Source: Syntrophomonadaceae bacterium (GTDB lineage: Bacteria; Bacillota_D; Dethiobacteria; DTU022). Taken from it: 13,381 bases of DNA. The first letter of the stretch is position 1. Every line of letters starts with the position of its first letter. The notes beneath the pieces are model-generated. The model saw only the letters and a program-made list of their open reading frames with translations. It ran no database searches and had not been told where the DNA came from. The DNA lies in contig PUNU01000102.1 in the NCBI GenBank assembly GCA_003551865.1, positions 1 through 13,381 of the forward strand. Direction: 5' to 3'. Of the stretch, positions 7,312 through 13,364 are shown piece by piece. The position numbers and the translations under genes are program-made.

Positions 7312-7896
7312 TCAATGCCGCCAGTTAATTGCGCTGTAAAGCTTCTCTGCTTCACCGGTAGATATTGGCTCCCTGGCATCATGGCCAAGTTCTAAACCCT
7401 TAATCTCATTTTCTGTAAACACTTTGTTGGACTTGCCGGCACCCCATTTTTTAGGTGGGTCTAAAACAGAATGGTTAAATGTTCTGCCTATCTCAAACTC
7501 AATCTCTTTTAACATCTTTATATTTAATTCAATTAATAGCCCGAGAGTTTTCCGCTCATTAATTTCCGTTAATACTCCATGAGAAACCAAATTTCTGTGG
7601 GGTACAGAAAAACCAATGAATAAATTAAACGAATCCCTAACAGCCTCTTTTTGCACAATTCCCTCACTTTTCTTTGTATCAATCAAGTCCAGGCCTTTTC
7701 TTAATGAAACTTTTACCGGCATATAGGTGGTTCTAATTATTTTTACTGCCTGGCCGTATTGGACACCCTTTAATCTTAACCCGATAAATACAATTCGATT
7801 GAAGTAACTTTCACATGTGCGGTAAGATTTCATGAAGTAATCAGTGTTGGTCTCCGGGGGGTCATAAATCATGGCTTTAATATATTTTAAATCCAT
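7312..7896 (-). CDS. Unknown protein with HEPN-like RNxxxH motif (194 aa)
   Basis: I do not recognise the family. The 194 residues are mostly helical in appearance, with no membrane segment or signal peptide. Residues 101-106 read RNLVSH (VPHRNLVSHGVL), which fits the Rx4-6H signature, with a polar residue after Arg, of HEPN-fold proteins. Many of these are RNases in toxin-antitoxin, defence or abortive-infection systems. One short motif is weak evidence, so this is a suggestion only. An AAAGGAG site 6 bases before ATG and normal coding structure support a real gene. It is transcribed away from selC, beginning 25 bases after the 60-bp palindrome next to the tRNA 3' end, a favoured spot for insertion of foreign genes. 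No nucleotidyltransferase (MNT) or other antitoxin partner is seen beside it. Confidence 0.7.
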   Translation of the reverse strand: MDLKYIKAMIYDPPETNTDYFMKSYRTCESYFNRIVFIGLRLKGVQYGQAVKIIRTTYMPVKVSLRKGLDLIDTKKSEGIVQKEAVRDSFNLFIGFSVPHRNLVSHGVLTEINERKTLGLLIELNIKMLKEIEFEIGRTFNHSVLDPPKKWGAGKSNKVFTENEIKGLELGHDAREPISTGEAEKLYSAINWRH

Positions 7897-7921
7897 GTTG
7901 GCTCCTTTAACTTATAATTTC

Positions 7922-7981
7922 ATGTAGCAGGTACCCCGTCCCCCTGCTACATGTAGCAGGGGGACGGGGTACCTGCTACAT
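7922..7981. repeat. Perfect 60-bp palindrome at the 3' end of selC
   Basis: Bases 7922-7951 and 7952-7981 are exact reverse complements, 30 bp per arm and no spacer. Each arm includes ATGTAGCAGGTACCCCGTCC. It begins one base after the CCA of selC on the minus strand. It has no U-tract on either side, so it is not a classical terminator, although the hairpin would protect or define an RNA 3' end. The core GGGGACGG also occurs in the hairpin at 13289-13364, which suggests a REP-like or small mobile element. Confidence 0.9.
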
Positions 7982-7982
7982 T

Positions 7983-8076
7983 TGGCGGGAGTAGATGGGA
8001 ATCGAACCCACCGCAGGGGGCTGCCCTGCCACTGGATTTGAAGTCCAGGAGCGCCACCAGGCCGCTAACTACTCCC
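7983..8076 (-). tRNA. selC: tRNA-Sec (anticodon UCA)
   Basis: This is the 94-base selenocysteine tRNA, which carries Ser that SelA converts to Sec and which SelB brings to UGA codons at SECIS elements. The 8-bp acceptor GGGAGTAG/CTACTCCC is followed by discriminator G and an encoded CCA. The anticodon arm is CTGGA-CTTCAAA-TCCAG with anticodon TCA. The variable arm is long (GCAGGG and CCCTGC paired), and the T arm is GTGGG-TTCGATT-CCCAT. The 8-bp acceptor and long extra arm are diagnostic of bacterial tRNA-Sec and closely follow the E. coli layout. A promoter and leader hairpin lie just upstream. It supplies the tRNA required by the HesB-like selenoprotein at 1167-1478; selA, selB and selD are not in the window. 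Confidence 0.96.
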
Positions 8077-8083
8077 GCATGAG

Positions 8084-8112
8084 CGGGAAGCCCCATTTTG
8101 AAAGGCTTCCCG
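8084..8112 (-). promoter_or_regulatory. Leader hairpin of selC
   Basis: CGGGAAGCC (8084-8092) and GGCTTCCCG (8104-8112) form a perfect 9-bp stem with an 11-base loop. It sits between the predicted transcription start of selC and the mature 5' end at 8076, so it would lie in the RNase P-removed leader. It could aid processing or act as a weak attenuator; no U-tract follows it on the minus strand. Confidence 0.6.
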
Positions 8113-8119
8113 GTAATTT

Positions 8120-8148
8120 ATTATAACTTTCCGCATCGACCTTTTCAA
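8120..8148 (-). promoter_or_regulatory. Promoter of selC
   Basis: On the minus strand TTGAAA (8148-8143), a 17-base spacer and TATAAT (8125-8120) form a near-consensus sigma-70-type promoter. The start of transcription should fall near 8113, about 37 bases before the mature tRNA. Confidence 0.8.
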
Positions 8149-8235
8149 GGGCAAAAAACAACAGAAATCCCGATCAGTTAAATTCCTTTAAAACCGGCTT
8201 TATCTGCTCACAAGCAGTATCTTTAATACACTATC

Positions 8236-8281
8236 AAAAACGAAGGGCAACCCCAAACATTAAAGGGGTTAGCCCATCGTT
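8236..8281 (-). terminator. Intrinsic terminator after the coiled-coil gene
   Basis: On the minus strand AACGATGGGCTAACCCC pairs with GGGGTTGCCCTTCGTT around a 10-base loop, with small mismatches, and is followed by TTTTTGATAG. It lies about 120 bases after the stop of the coiled-coil gene and upstream of the selC promoter, so it insulates selC. Confidence 0.7.
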
Positions 8282-8399
8282 ATAAAACCATTTAGTATCA
8301 AGGTGTCAAAGTTAGAGAGGTTCGAGCTAAAACATTAGGTCGAATCCCCCTTACCGGATCCTTGTATTCCTCCAGGAACCTTTCAACATCTTCAACCGT

Positions 8400-8678
8400 T
8401 TAGTGCAAGAGGTCTTTTATCTGCGCCTTAATTTCATTGACTTCTTTATCTATTTCTTTTCTGACCTCTTCCCACTTATCTTCTCCGGTGTCTTTCAATC
8501 TCTGCAGCTTTTCATTTTGCTGCTGGATTCTTTTTTCCAATTCATTAATTTTATCCTTGTAATTACTTTTGGTCTCTGCGCTTTTCTTCTCGGCTTGAGC
8601 TTTTAGTTTTTCAACTTCTGCCTTCCATTCTTTAATCTGCGCTTCCAGTTTTTTCTGATATTCTTTTTTATCCATCAT
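8400..8678 (-). CDS. Small coiled-coil protein, sll1863-type stress protein resemblance
   Basis: The 92-residue product is almost wholly charged heptad-like helix (KKEYQKKLEAQIKEWKAEVE, then INELEKRIQQQNEKLQRLKD), rich in Lys, Glu and Gln, without Cys, Pro or Gly-rich turns, so a long coiled coil is expected. The pattern YxxKxEAQxKEWxAxxxxLKAxA followed by a DxWEEVxxEI segment resembles the small sll1863-family stress-response proteins; I recall this by pattern only and the molecular role is unknown. A strong GGAGGTG site precedes a double ATG (8678 and 8675); the first is chosen. It stands alone, with its own likely promoter and a terminator. Confidence 0.8.
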   Translation of the reverse strand: MMDKKEYQKKLEAQIKEWKAEVEKLKAQAEKKSAETKSNYKDKINELEKRIQQQNEKLQRLKDTGEDKWEEVRKEIDKEVNEIKAQIKDLLH

Positions 8679-8773
8679 ATTTCACCTCCGTGTAACCGGT
8701 AAAGTTTAAAGGAATAAGCAAAATACCTGTGAAAGTTCGATTCAACTATCTGTTGTATTAGGCTGTATATTTA

Positions 8774-8802
8774 ATTTTAACATTTTTTTAGGGCAGTAGC
8801 AA
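8774..8802 (-). promoter_or_regulatory. Possible promoter of the coiled-coil gene
   Basis: On the minus strand TTGCTA (8802-8797) and TAAAAT (8779-8774) are 17 bases apart, about 95 bases before the start codon. The match is moderate (4/6 and 5/6) and the region is AT-rich, so chance is possible. Confidence 0.35.
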
Positions 8803-9300
8803 AAATATGCTTGGGCGTGGGCCCGGCAAAGACTCTCGGTCAGGAATATAACAAGTGGTAAGCGGTGACAATCATTTAATCACTTCTCCTCCCGTTTGCA
8901 CATAATCATTACCCCTGTTGAGCAGGCCGTGTAAAACAAGAGCTGAAATCCTCGAATGTACTGCTGAGGCAGGTAAGATAAAGGTCCTGTTTGTTTTCAA
9001 AATAATAATAAAAAGAAGGCTTGCCGGTAGCAAAAGAAGACATGGGTGGGATCATTTTTATAGTGTCCGCGTGCAAAATCGATGCTTTCGTCGTATCTCT
9101 CTGTCATACAGTAAAATGAGCGGCCGGGTCCATCATAACCGAACGGCAGACGCTGCAGCGGTAATAGTCTTTGTTCCTGAAACGATAAAAAAAGACGTCA
9201 TAAAGCGGCATAAACTGCATTTAAAAACTTGAGGCAACATATCCCCTCCTTTTCTTTATCCGTGCTTCTCCAGAATAACGCAATTATGCGGCCGCAGTAC
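8803..9300. other. Roughly 500-base stretch without a convincing gene
   Basis: The two longest frames here lack ribosome sites and family features. On the minus strand a 38-codon frame at 9104-9220 encodes YYRCSVCRSVMMDP, a CxxC knuckle like those at the start of some methyltransferases, then stops; it may be a decayed gene fragment. A 10-bp palindrome TGCGGCCGCA (9287-9296) lies just before the tup promoter. Nothing else is identifiable. Confidence 0.5.
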
Positions 9301-9329
9301 TTGACCGCTTTCAGCGTTTGTAATAATAT
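9301..9329 (+). promoter_or_regulatory. Promoter of the tupBC operon leader
   Basis: TTGACC (9301-9306) and TAATAT (9324-9329) are separated by 17 bases. Transcription would start near 9336, giving a leader of about 280 bases that contains the structured RNA and hairpins before tupB. The long leader supports RNA-level control. Confidence 0.6.
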
Positions 9330-9356
9330 GCACATAAGCTAAAAAAGAATAGGCAC

Positions 9357-9461
9357 TGCCTTCAATCCATCTTTTCTAAAGCGATTCACCTGCGGCTAAG
9401 AAGGATGGACGACAGGGTGCAGTTGGAAACGGCTGTGCCTCCCGTTGCGGAAAGAAGGTTC
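9357..9461 (+). promoter_or_regulatory. Structured leader, candidate Moco/Tuco-type riboswitch
   Basis: Three nested helices can be drawn. P1: CCTTC (9359-9363) with GAAGG (9454-9458). P2: TCCATCTTTT (9366-9375) with GAAGGATGGA (9400-9409), allowing wobble pairs. P3: GGTGCAGTTG (9416-9425) with CGGCTGTGCC (9430-9439), capped by a GAAA tetraloop. The junction strings GGACGACAGG and TGCCTCCCGTTGCGGAAAG resemble what I recall of the molybdenum/tungsten-cofactor RNA motif, and the downstream genes encode a tungstate-type transporter. The likeness is from memory and was not scored against a covariance model. The following terminator hairpin would be the output device. Confidence 0.55.
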
Positions 9462-9479
9462 AATATCAGTCTTTGTATT

Positions 9480-9516
9480 GCATTCTCCCGCGGGAGAATG
9501 CGATTTTAATTTTTCA
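9480..9516 (+). terminator. Intrinsic terminator in the tupB leader (attenuator)
   Basis: GCATTCTCCCG (9480-9490) and CGGGAGAATGC (9491-9501) form a perfect 22-bp palindrome followed by GATTTTAATTTTTC. Placed between the structured leader and tupB, it can act as the expression platform. CGGGAG in its right arm could instead pair with CTCCCG at 9439-9444, giving a possible antiterminator; that is inference. Confidence 0.65.
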
Positions 9517-9570
9517 CCTGCTGCCTAAAATAAAACCACTTTTGGAATTATTGATGACACCCTTTATCCC

Positions 9571-9594
9571 GCCTTACTCCCCCGGGGGAGAGGC
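9571..9594 (+). repeat. Hairpin just before the tupB ribosome site
   Basis: CTCCCCC (9577-9583) and GGGGGAG (9584-9590) are a perfect 14-bp palindrome, extended by GCCT (9571-9574) with AGGC (9591-9594) around a two-base bulge. It ends 10 bases before the GGAGG of tupB. It has no U-tract, so it may affect translation or RNA stability rather than termination. Confidence 0.6.
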
Positions 9595-9617
9595 AGAATA
9601 ACTTGGAGGAAAGATTG

Positions 9618-10304
9618 TTGGAAGGATTATTGGAAGCATTCCGCCTGATCATTACCCTGGATCCCGAACTTATGCAGATAGTTTTCCTATCCCTGCAGGT
9701 TTCAGGGGCAGCACTTATTATTGCCTCGCTGATCGGCATCCCCCTGGGCACATTTCTTGGACTTAAACCGGAAAAGAAAACCCGCTTGATCAACAAGATC
9801 GTTTTTACCTTCATGGGCCTGCCGCCGGTTGTTGCCGGCCTGCTCGTTTACCTGCTCTTATCCCGGATGGGCCCCCTGGGAGTGCTCGGCTTGCTTTACA
9901 GCCCAACGGCTATGATCATCGCCCAGGTTTTCCTGGCATCACCGATTATTACCGGGCTGACCACTGTAGGGGTGCGGGCCAGAGGCCACGAGGTCGAAGA
10001 AACCGCCCGTTCGCTGGGGGCCGGTGCATTTTTAACTGCCCGGACGGTTGTTATGGAATCGCGTTATGCTATTTTAGGGGCAATAATAACCGGTTTCAGC
10101 CGGGTTATTGCCGAGGTCGGCGCTGTAATGATCGTCGGAGGCAACATAGCCGGCCGCACCAGGGTTATGACCACCGCCATCGTCCTTGAAACAAGGAAAG
10201 GCAATTTTGAACTGGCCATCGGCCTGGGCATTATTCTGCTCATACTTGCCTTTATTATTAACTCCTTCCTTTATAATATCCAGAAGGGAGGGCAAAACAA
10301 TTAA
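9618..10304 (+). CDS. tupB: Tungstate-type ABC transporter permease
   Basis: A MetI-type inner-membrane permease of about 228 residues with five to six hydrophobic segments. The EAA coupling motif reads EVEETARSLGAGAFLTARTVV, and the end (NFELAIGLGIILLILAFIIN) plus the opening EGLLEAFRLIITLDPELMQIVFLSLQVSG are characteristic of TupB (COG4662-like) tungstate permeases rather than ModB. The frame opens at TTG 9603, but GGAGG at 9605-9609 must be the ribosome site, so TTG 9618 (8-base gap) or TTG 9615 is the real start; the start is therefore a weak TTG codon. It is co-transcribed with the ATPase gene, which it overlaps. No tupA (binding protein) gene is present upstream, where it normally lies. 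Tungstate versus molybdate specificity is by family resemblance only. Confidence 0.85.
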   Translation: MEGLLEAFRLIITLDPELMQIVFLSLQVSGAALIIASLIGIPLGTFLGLKPEKKTRLINKIVFTFMGLPPVVAGLLVYLLLSRMGPLGVLGLLYSPTAMIIAQVFLASPIITGLTTVGVRARGHEVEETARSLGAGAFLTARTVVMESRYAILGAIITGFSRVIAEVGAVMIVGGNIAGRTRVMTTAIVLETRKGNFELAIGLGIILLILAFIINSFLYNIQKGGQNN

Positions 10305-11040
10305 GAGCGGAGAAACAATATTTGAGTTAACGAGTATAACAAAAAAATATGACAAGGAAGTTTTAAAAATCGACCGCCTGAAAATACAAAAAGGCCAAAT
10401 TTACGGGGTCATCGGGCCCAGCGGTGCCGGAAAGAGTACTTTACTGCGTATTATTAACCTGCTCATCCCTCCCGACCACGGGACCCTGCTTTTTCACGGC
10501 CAACCTGTGCCCAATAACGGTGCTGCCCGTTTTGAAGTCCAGCGCAAAATGACCCTGGTTTTCCAAAAGCCCCTGCTTTTTAAAGACAGCGTCAAAAACA
10601 ATGTCGCCTACGGCCTTAAAGCACGGGGCTATCCCCGCCCGGAAGTCGAAAAACGTGTTAATACCCTCCTGGAGCAGGTAGGAATGAAAGAACTGGCCAC
10701 CCGCCGGGCCGAGACACTTTCCGGTGGGGAAGCGCAAAGGGTGGCCATAGCCCGGGCCGTCGTGTTCGAACCGGAGCTGCTCCTTTTGGATGAGCCGACG
10801 GCGAATCTAGACCCGGTTAATATCGAACTGATTGAAAATATGATTATAAAGATGAATCGTTTAAAGGCAATTACTGTTTTAATGGTTACCCATAACATTT
10901 TTCAGGCCCGCCGCATAGCCGAGCAGGTAATTTTCATTCACCAGGGCAGGATCGTCGAAATGGGGCCAACCAAAAAGATTTTTGAATCACCGCAAAAGGT
11001 CGAAACCAAAGCTTATGTCGAGGGAAAAATGATCTTTTAA
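10300..11040 (+). CDS. tupC: Tungstate-type ABC transporter ATP-binding protein, apparent AUU start
   Basis: A complete ABC ATPase of 246 residues: Walker A GPSGAGKST (39-47), Q-loop LVFQKPLLF, signature LSGGEAQRVAIARA, Walker B LLLLDEPTANLD and H-loop VTHN. There is no C-terminal Mop/TOBE domain, as expected for TupC and unlike ModC. The frame has no ATG, GTG or TTG between the ABC core and an internal ATG at 10186, which lies deep inside tupB and would add an unrelated 38-residue tail. The good GGGAGGG site (10287-10293) points to ATT at 10300-10302, giving KSGETIFELTSITKKYD after the initiator. That ATT overlaps the tupB stop TAA by two bases, as translationally coupled ATGA-type junctions do. 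Infrequent AUU starts depend on IF3 in the known infC case. Confidence 0.86.
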   Translation: MKSGETIFELTSITKKYDKEVLKIDRLKIQKGQIYGVIGPSGAGKSTLLRIINLLIPPDHGTLLFHGQPVPNNGAARFEVQRKMTLVFQKPLLFKDSVKNNVAYGLKARGYPRPEVEKRVNTLLEQVGMKELATRRAETLSGGEAQRVAIARAVVFEPELLLLDEPTANLDPVNIELIENMIIKMNRLKAITVLMVTHNIFQARRIAEQVIFIHQGRIVEMGPTKKIFESPQKVETKAYVEGKMIF

Positions 11041-11160
11041 TCGATCATCAGTTGTGATTGTCTTAATAACGCTGATCTTATTCTAACGGGTGTCCTTTTT
11101 TTTCCGGCTAGTTAATGCAAAATAGCAAAACATAGAAATATTGCAAGGCAAACAAAAGTG

Positions 11161-11187
11161 AGCCGGGCCGCTCACAGCGGCCCGGCT
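11161..11187. terminator. Strong 12-bp hairpin between convergent genes
   Basis: AGCCGGGCCGCT (11161-11172) and AGCGGCCCGGCT (11176-11187) pair perfectly around a CAC loop. On the minus strand it is followed by CACTTTTGTTTG, so it probably ends the cyclase transcript; on the plus strand the U-tract is poor. Confidence 0.6.
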
Positions 11188-11211
11188 TGTCCCAAATATT
11201 TATACAGCTCC

Positions 11212-11239
11212 AGGCGGGATTAACCCGCTTCTTTTTTTG
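11212..11239 (+). terminator. Intrinsic terminator of the tupBC operon
   Basis: AGGCGGG (11212-11218) pairs with CCCGCTT (11224-11230), including one G-U pair, and is followed by C and seven T residues (11232-11238). It ends immediately before the stop codon of the convergent cyclase gene. Confidence 0.7.
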
Positions 11240-12904
11240 TTAGGCTTTCCAGGCTACGAAGCGGCCCCAGCAGGAGGCAAGTTCCATACCTTTCTGCAGA
11301 AAACAGCCAATGAAGTAACGACCGCCCTCAAGTTGGAGAAGTTCGTTGCCAAGGTTTTCAGCATGAACAATGCCATGCGGGAAAAGATTAAGGTGCATAT
11401 CCTGGTAGTACTTATCCAGCGGATACATCTCGTCCCAGTCTTTGCCGAATTTTTCTTTTAACTTCCGATTGGCTTCTTCAAAAGTCTTGGGATGGAAAAT
11501 ACGCTGGATCGTGTTCATCGGGTGCTCCATAGCAACACAGTCCACACCAAGCCACTTTATTTTCTTTTTTCTACACCAGTCGGCAAAGTCGGGCGAAGGA
11601 CCGGGGTGCCTGATCATGTACCTGAATTCGTCCGAATCGGGGCTGTTCCAACCGTAGCGGGAATAGCCTGTCTTGATAATCAGGATGTCGCCCTCCTGAA
11701 CATCGACTACCTCCTCGATCATCTCAGGCGTGTAAACGCTTGTGTCGCTAACCATGCCGGAAATATCGGCAATTGCTCCCGGGCCAACCCAGAAGTCAAG
11801 CGGGGTTTGGCCGATCGTTTTTCCGCCGGCATGGAAATGCGGTTCCCCGTCCATGTGAGTGCTTAAGTGGAAGCTGGCCTTGCAGTGGGCATTGTTGCGC
11901 CCCAGACCAAAGTACTGACCGCCAACCCGCTTGGTATACTGGATGCTTAAAGGTATGTAATTGGCCCACTGTGGTGTCTGGACACTGAAAGGAACGGACA
12001 TGTCGTAAATTTCCGCCTCGTTCAGCTTGGCGAAAAACTCGTCTTCACTGACGCCGTCCGGGGCCTGGAGAGCGGCAACCCTGGACCAGGCTGATTCAAC
12101 TTCGCAGAAAGGCACGGCACCGATAAAAAACCAGGCCCTCCGGTTGTTTAATTCCTTGATTTGGCCGCCGATTGATTCTGCCAGGAGCAGACCGGATTTG
12201 GGCATGGTGATGTGGGTAAGTTTATAGTACTCATCCGGCGGAAACATCTCATCCCATGTCTTTCCATGGGTTTCTTTCAGTTTTGCTTCCGCTTTTTGAA
12301 ATTCACGGTCATGCATGTAGCGGATATTGGTATTCATTGGATGCTCGGCGCAGGCGCAGTCCACGCCGACGACTTTGAGCTTTTTCTCCATAGCCCACTC
12401 AAAAAATCCCGGTGCCGGCCCCGGATGGCGAACCAGGTAGGAAAATTCCTTGTTCTCAATCCCTCCCTGGGCTTCGGGGTTTTCCACATCCGGCTGGTCG
12501 TAAGTGTAGCGATGGTACCCGGTATTGATGATCAGGATATCGCCTTCTTTTACTTGTACCTTTTTTTCGATCATTTCCGGGGTATAGAGGCTGTAGTCGG
12601 ACACCTCGTCTGAAATGTCGGCAACAACTCCTTCGCCGCTGATATCGTTGAGCGGGATATCGGCTATTGAACGCATGCCGGAATGAAAAGCGGTCGGTCC
12701 AACCAGATGAGTGCCTGTGTTGTTCGACCATTCGATCAGCTGGCCGTTTGAACCCGCACCGCCGTGAAATGAACCGGTTACCCGTTTAAAAAAATGCACC
12801 TGAAGGGGCATTTCTCCGGGCCACGGTGGAGTAAAAATACTCAAAGGTTGATTTAAGTCGTACCATTTAGCCTTGCTGAGCAAATCAATCATGTTATTAC
12901 TCAT
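11240..12904 (-). CDS. Tandem-duplicated cyclase-family (kynurenine formamidase-like) protein
   Basis: The 554-residue protein holds two copies of the cyclase/KynB-type hydrolase fold (about 14-280 and 298-553), each containing the same late motifs: YTPEMIE, EGDILIIxTGY, RHPGP, GVDCxxxEHPMNT and an LxAE/VHAE near the end. Family members are metal-dependent hydrolases of amides or lactones. The second copy has the metal motif HLSTHMDGEPHFH (His346, His350, Asp352, His356). In the first copy the same places are Asn62, His66, Val68 and Ala72, so only one ligand remains and it is probably inactive or structural. Start is ATG 12904, directly after GGAGG; a TTG four codons upstream overlaps that site and is rejected. 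It is a single-gene transcript with a perfect promoter, convergent to tupBC. The substrate is unknown. Confidence 0.87.
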   Translation of the reverse strand: MSNNMIDLLSKAKWYDLNQPLSIFTPPWPGEMPLQVHFFKRVTGSFHGGAGSNGQLIEWSNNTGTHLVGPTAFHSGMRSIADIPLNDISGEGVVADISDEVSDYSLYTPEMIEKKVQVKEGDILIINTGYHRYTYDQPDVENPEAQGGIENKEFSYLVRHPGPAPGFFEWAMEKKLKVVGVDCACAEHPMNTNIRYMHDREFQKAEAKLKETHGKTWDEMFPPDEYYKLTHITMPKSGLLLAESIGGQIKELNNRRAWFFIGAVPFCEVESAWSRVAALQAPDGVSEDEFFAKLNEAEIYDMSVPFSVQTPQWANYIPLSIQYTKRVGGQYFGLGRNNAHCKASFHLSTHMDGEPHFHAGGKTIGQTPLDFWVGPGAIADISGMVSDTSVYTPEMIEEVVDVQEGDILIIKTGYSRYGWNSPDSDEFRYMIRHPGPSPDFADWCRKKKIKWLGVDCVAMEHPMNTIQRIFHPKTFEEANRKLKEKFGKDWDEMYPLDKYYQDMHLNLFPHGIVHAENLGNELLQLEGGRYFIGCFLQKGMELASCWGRFVAWKA

Positions 12905-12974
12905 GGCAACCTCCAATTTAGAAAAATTTTTGAAGCTTGTAACTAATTTATACCAAACAATGGGAACCAGTAAA

Positions 12975-13004
12975 ATTATAGCAATACCGGATCAGAAGTG
13001 TCAA
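12975..13004 (-). promoter_or_regulatory. Consensus promoter of the cyclase-family gene
   Basis: On the minus strand TTGACA (13004-12999) and TATAAT (12980-12975) are both perfect matches, with an 18-base spacer. Transcription should start near 12968, leaving a leader of about 64 bases before ATG 12904. High basal expression is expected unless repressed. Confidence 0.85.
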
Positions 13005-13163
13005 CCAATTGAAAGCGGTTAGCAGTTTATTAAGTATTATACTTTGTGGTTGCATATCCTTTAGAAATGTTTAATAAATTTTGTGCAGTTTTTTTATGGT
13101 GATACTACAGTATTTCATTATACGCTTGAATGTGTCAGGGAGCGCTTTAAAATATTGGACATT

Positions 13164-13205
13164 AAAAAAGCGGCTGCCGGCACTGAAAGCCCGGGCAACC
13201 GCCGC
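13164..13205 (-). terminator. Intrinsic terminator read on the minus strand
   Basis: On the minus strand GCGGTTGCCCGGG (from 13202) pairs imperfectly with CCGGCAGCCGC (to 13170), followed by TTTTTT at 13169-13164. It would end a minus-strand transcript coming from beyond the right edge of the window and isolate the cyclase promoter. Confidence 0.6.
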
Positions 13206-13288
13206 ATAAGTGTGACAAGGGGACATATTCCTTATCTCACCAAAAAATTTATTTAATATTTTCGTAACTACTCAGGCCTAACCCGCTA

Positions 13289-13364
13289 TGCCATAGGGGA
13301 CGGTTCCATCGTTTTCCCTTCGGCCTTCGCTACGCTCAGGAACGCTCGAACCGTCCCCATGGCA
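13289..13364. repeat. REP-like imperfect inverted repeat
   Basis: TGCCATAGGGGACGGTTC (13289-13306) pairs with GAACCGTCCCCATGGCA (13348-13364) apart from one bulged A, around a 41-base centre containing CTTCGCTACGCTCAGG. Such GGGGACGGTTC hairpins look like intergenic REP/BIME elements associated with Y1 (IS200/RAYT-like) transposases in Clostridia. No transposase gene is in the window. Confidence 0.65.

Noticed and set aside
8310..8360. GGTCGAATCCCCC resembling the T arm of a tRNA
   Set aside because: No acceptor, D or anticodon arm can be folded around it on either strand; at most a degenerate fragment.
9104..9220. Minus-strand 38-codon frame with a CxxC knuckle (YYRCSVCRSVMMDP)
   Set aside because: No ribosome site and the frame ends right after the motif; possibly a decayed methyltransferase-type N-terminus but too short to claim.
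8918..9232. 104-codon plus-strand open frame
   Set aside because: TTG start without a ribosome site, composition unlike a protein, no recognisable family.
10186..10299. ATG 10186 as start of tupC
   Set aside because: It lies 119 bases inside tupB, adds a tail unlike ABC ATPases, and ignores the GGGAGGG site before ATT 10300.
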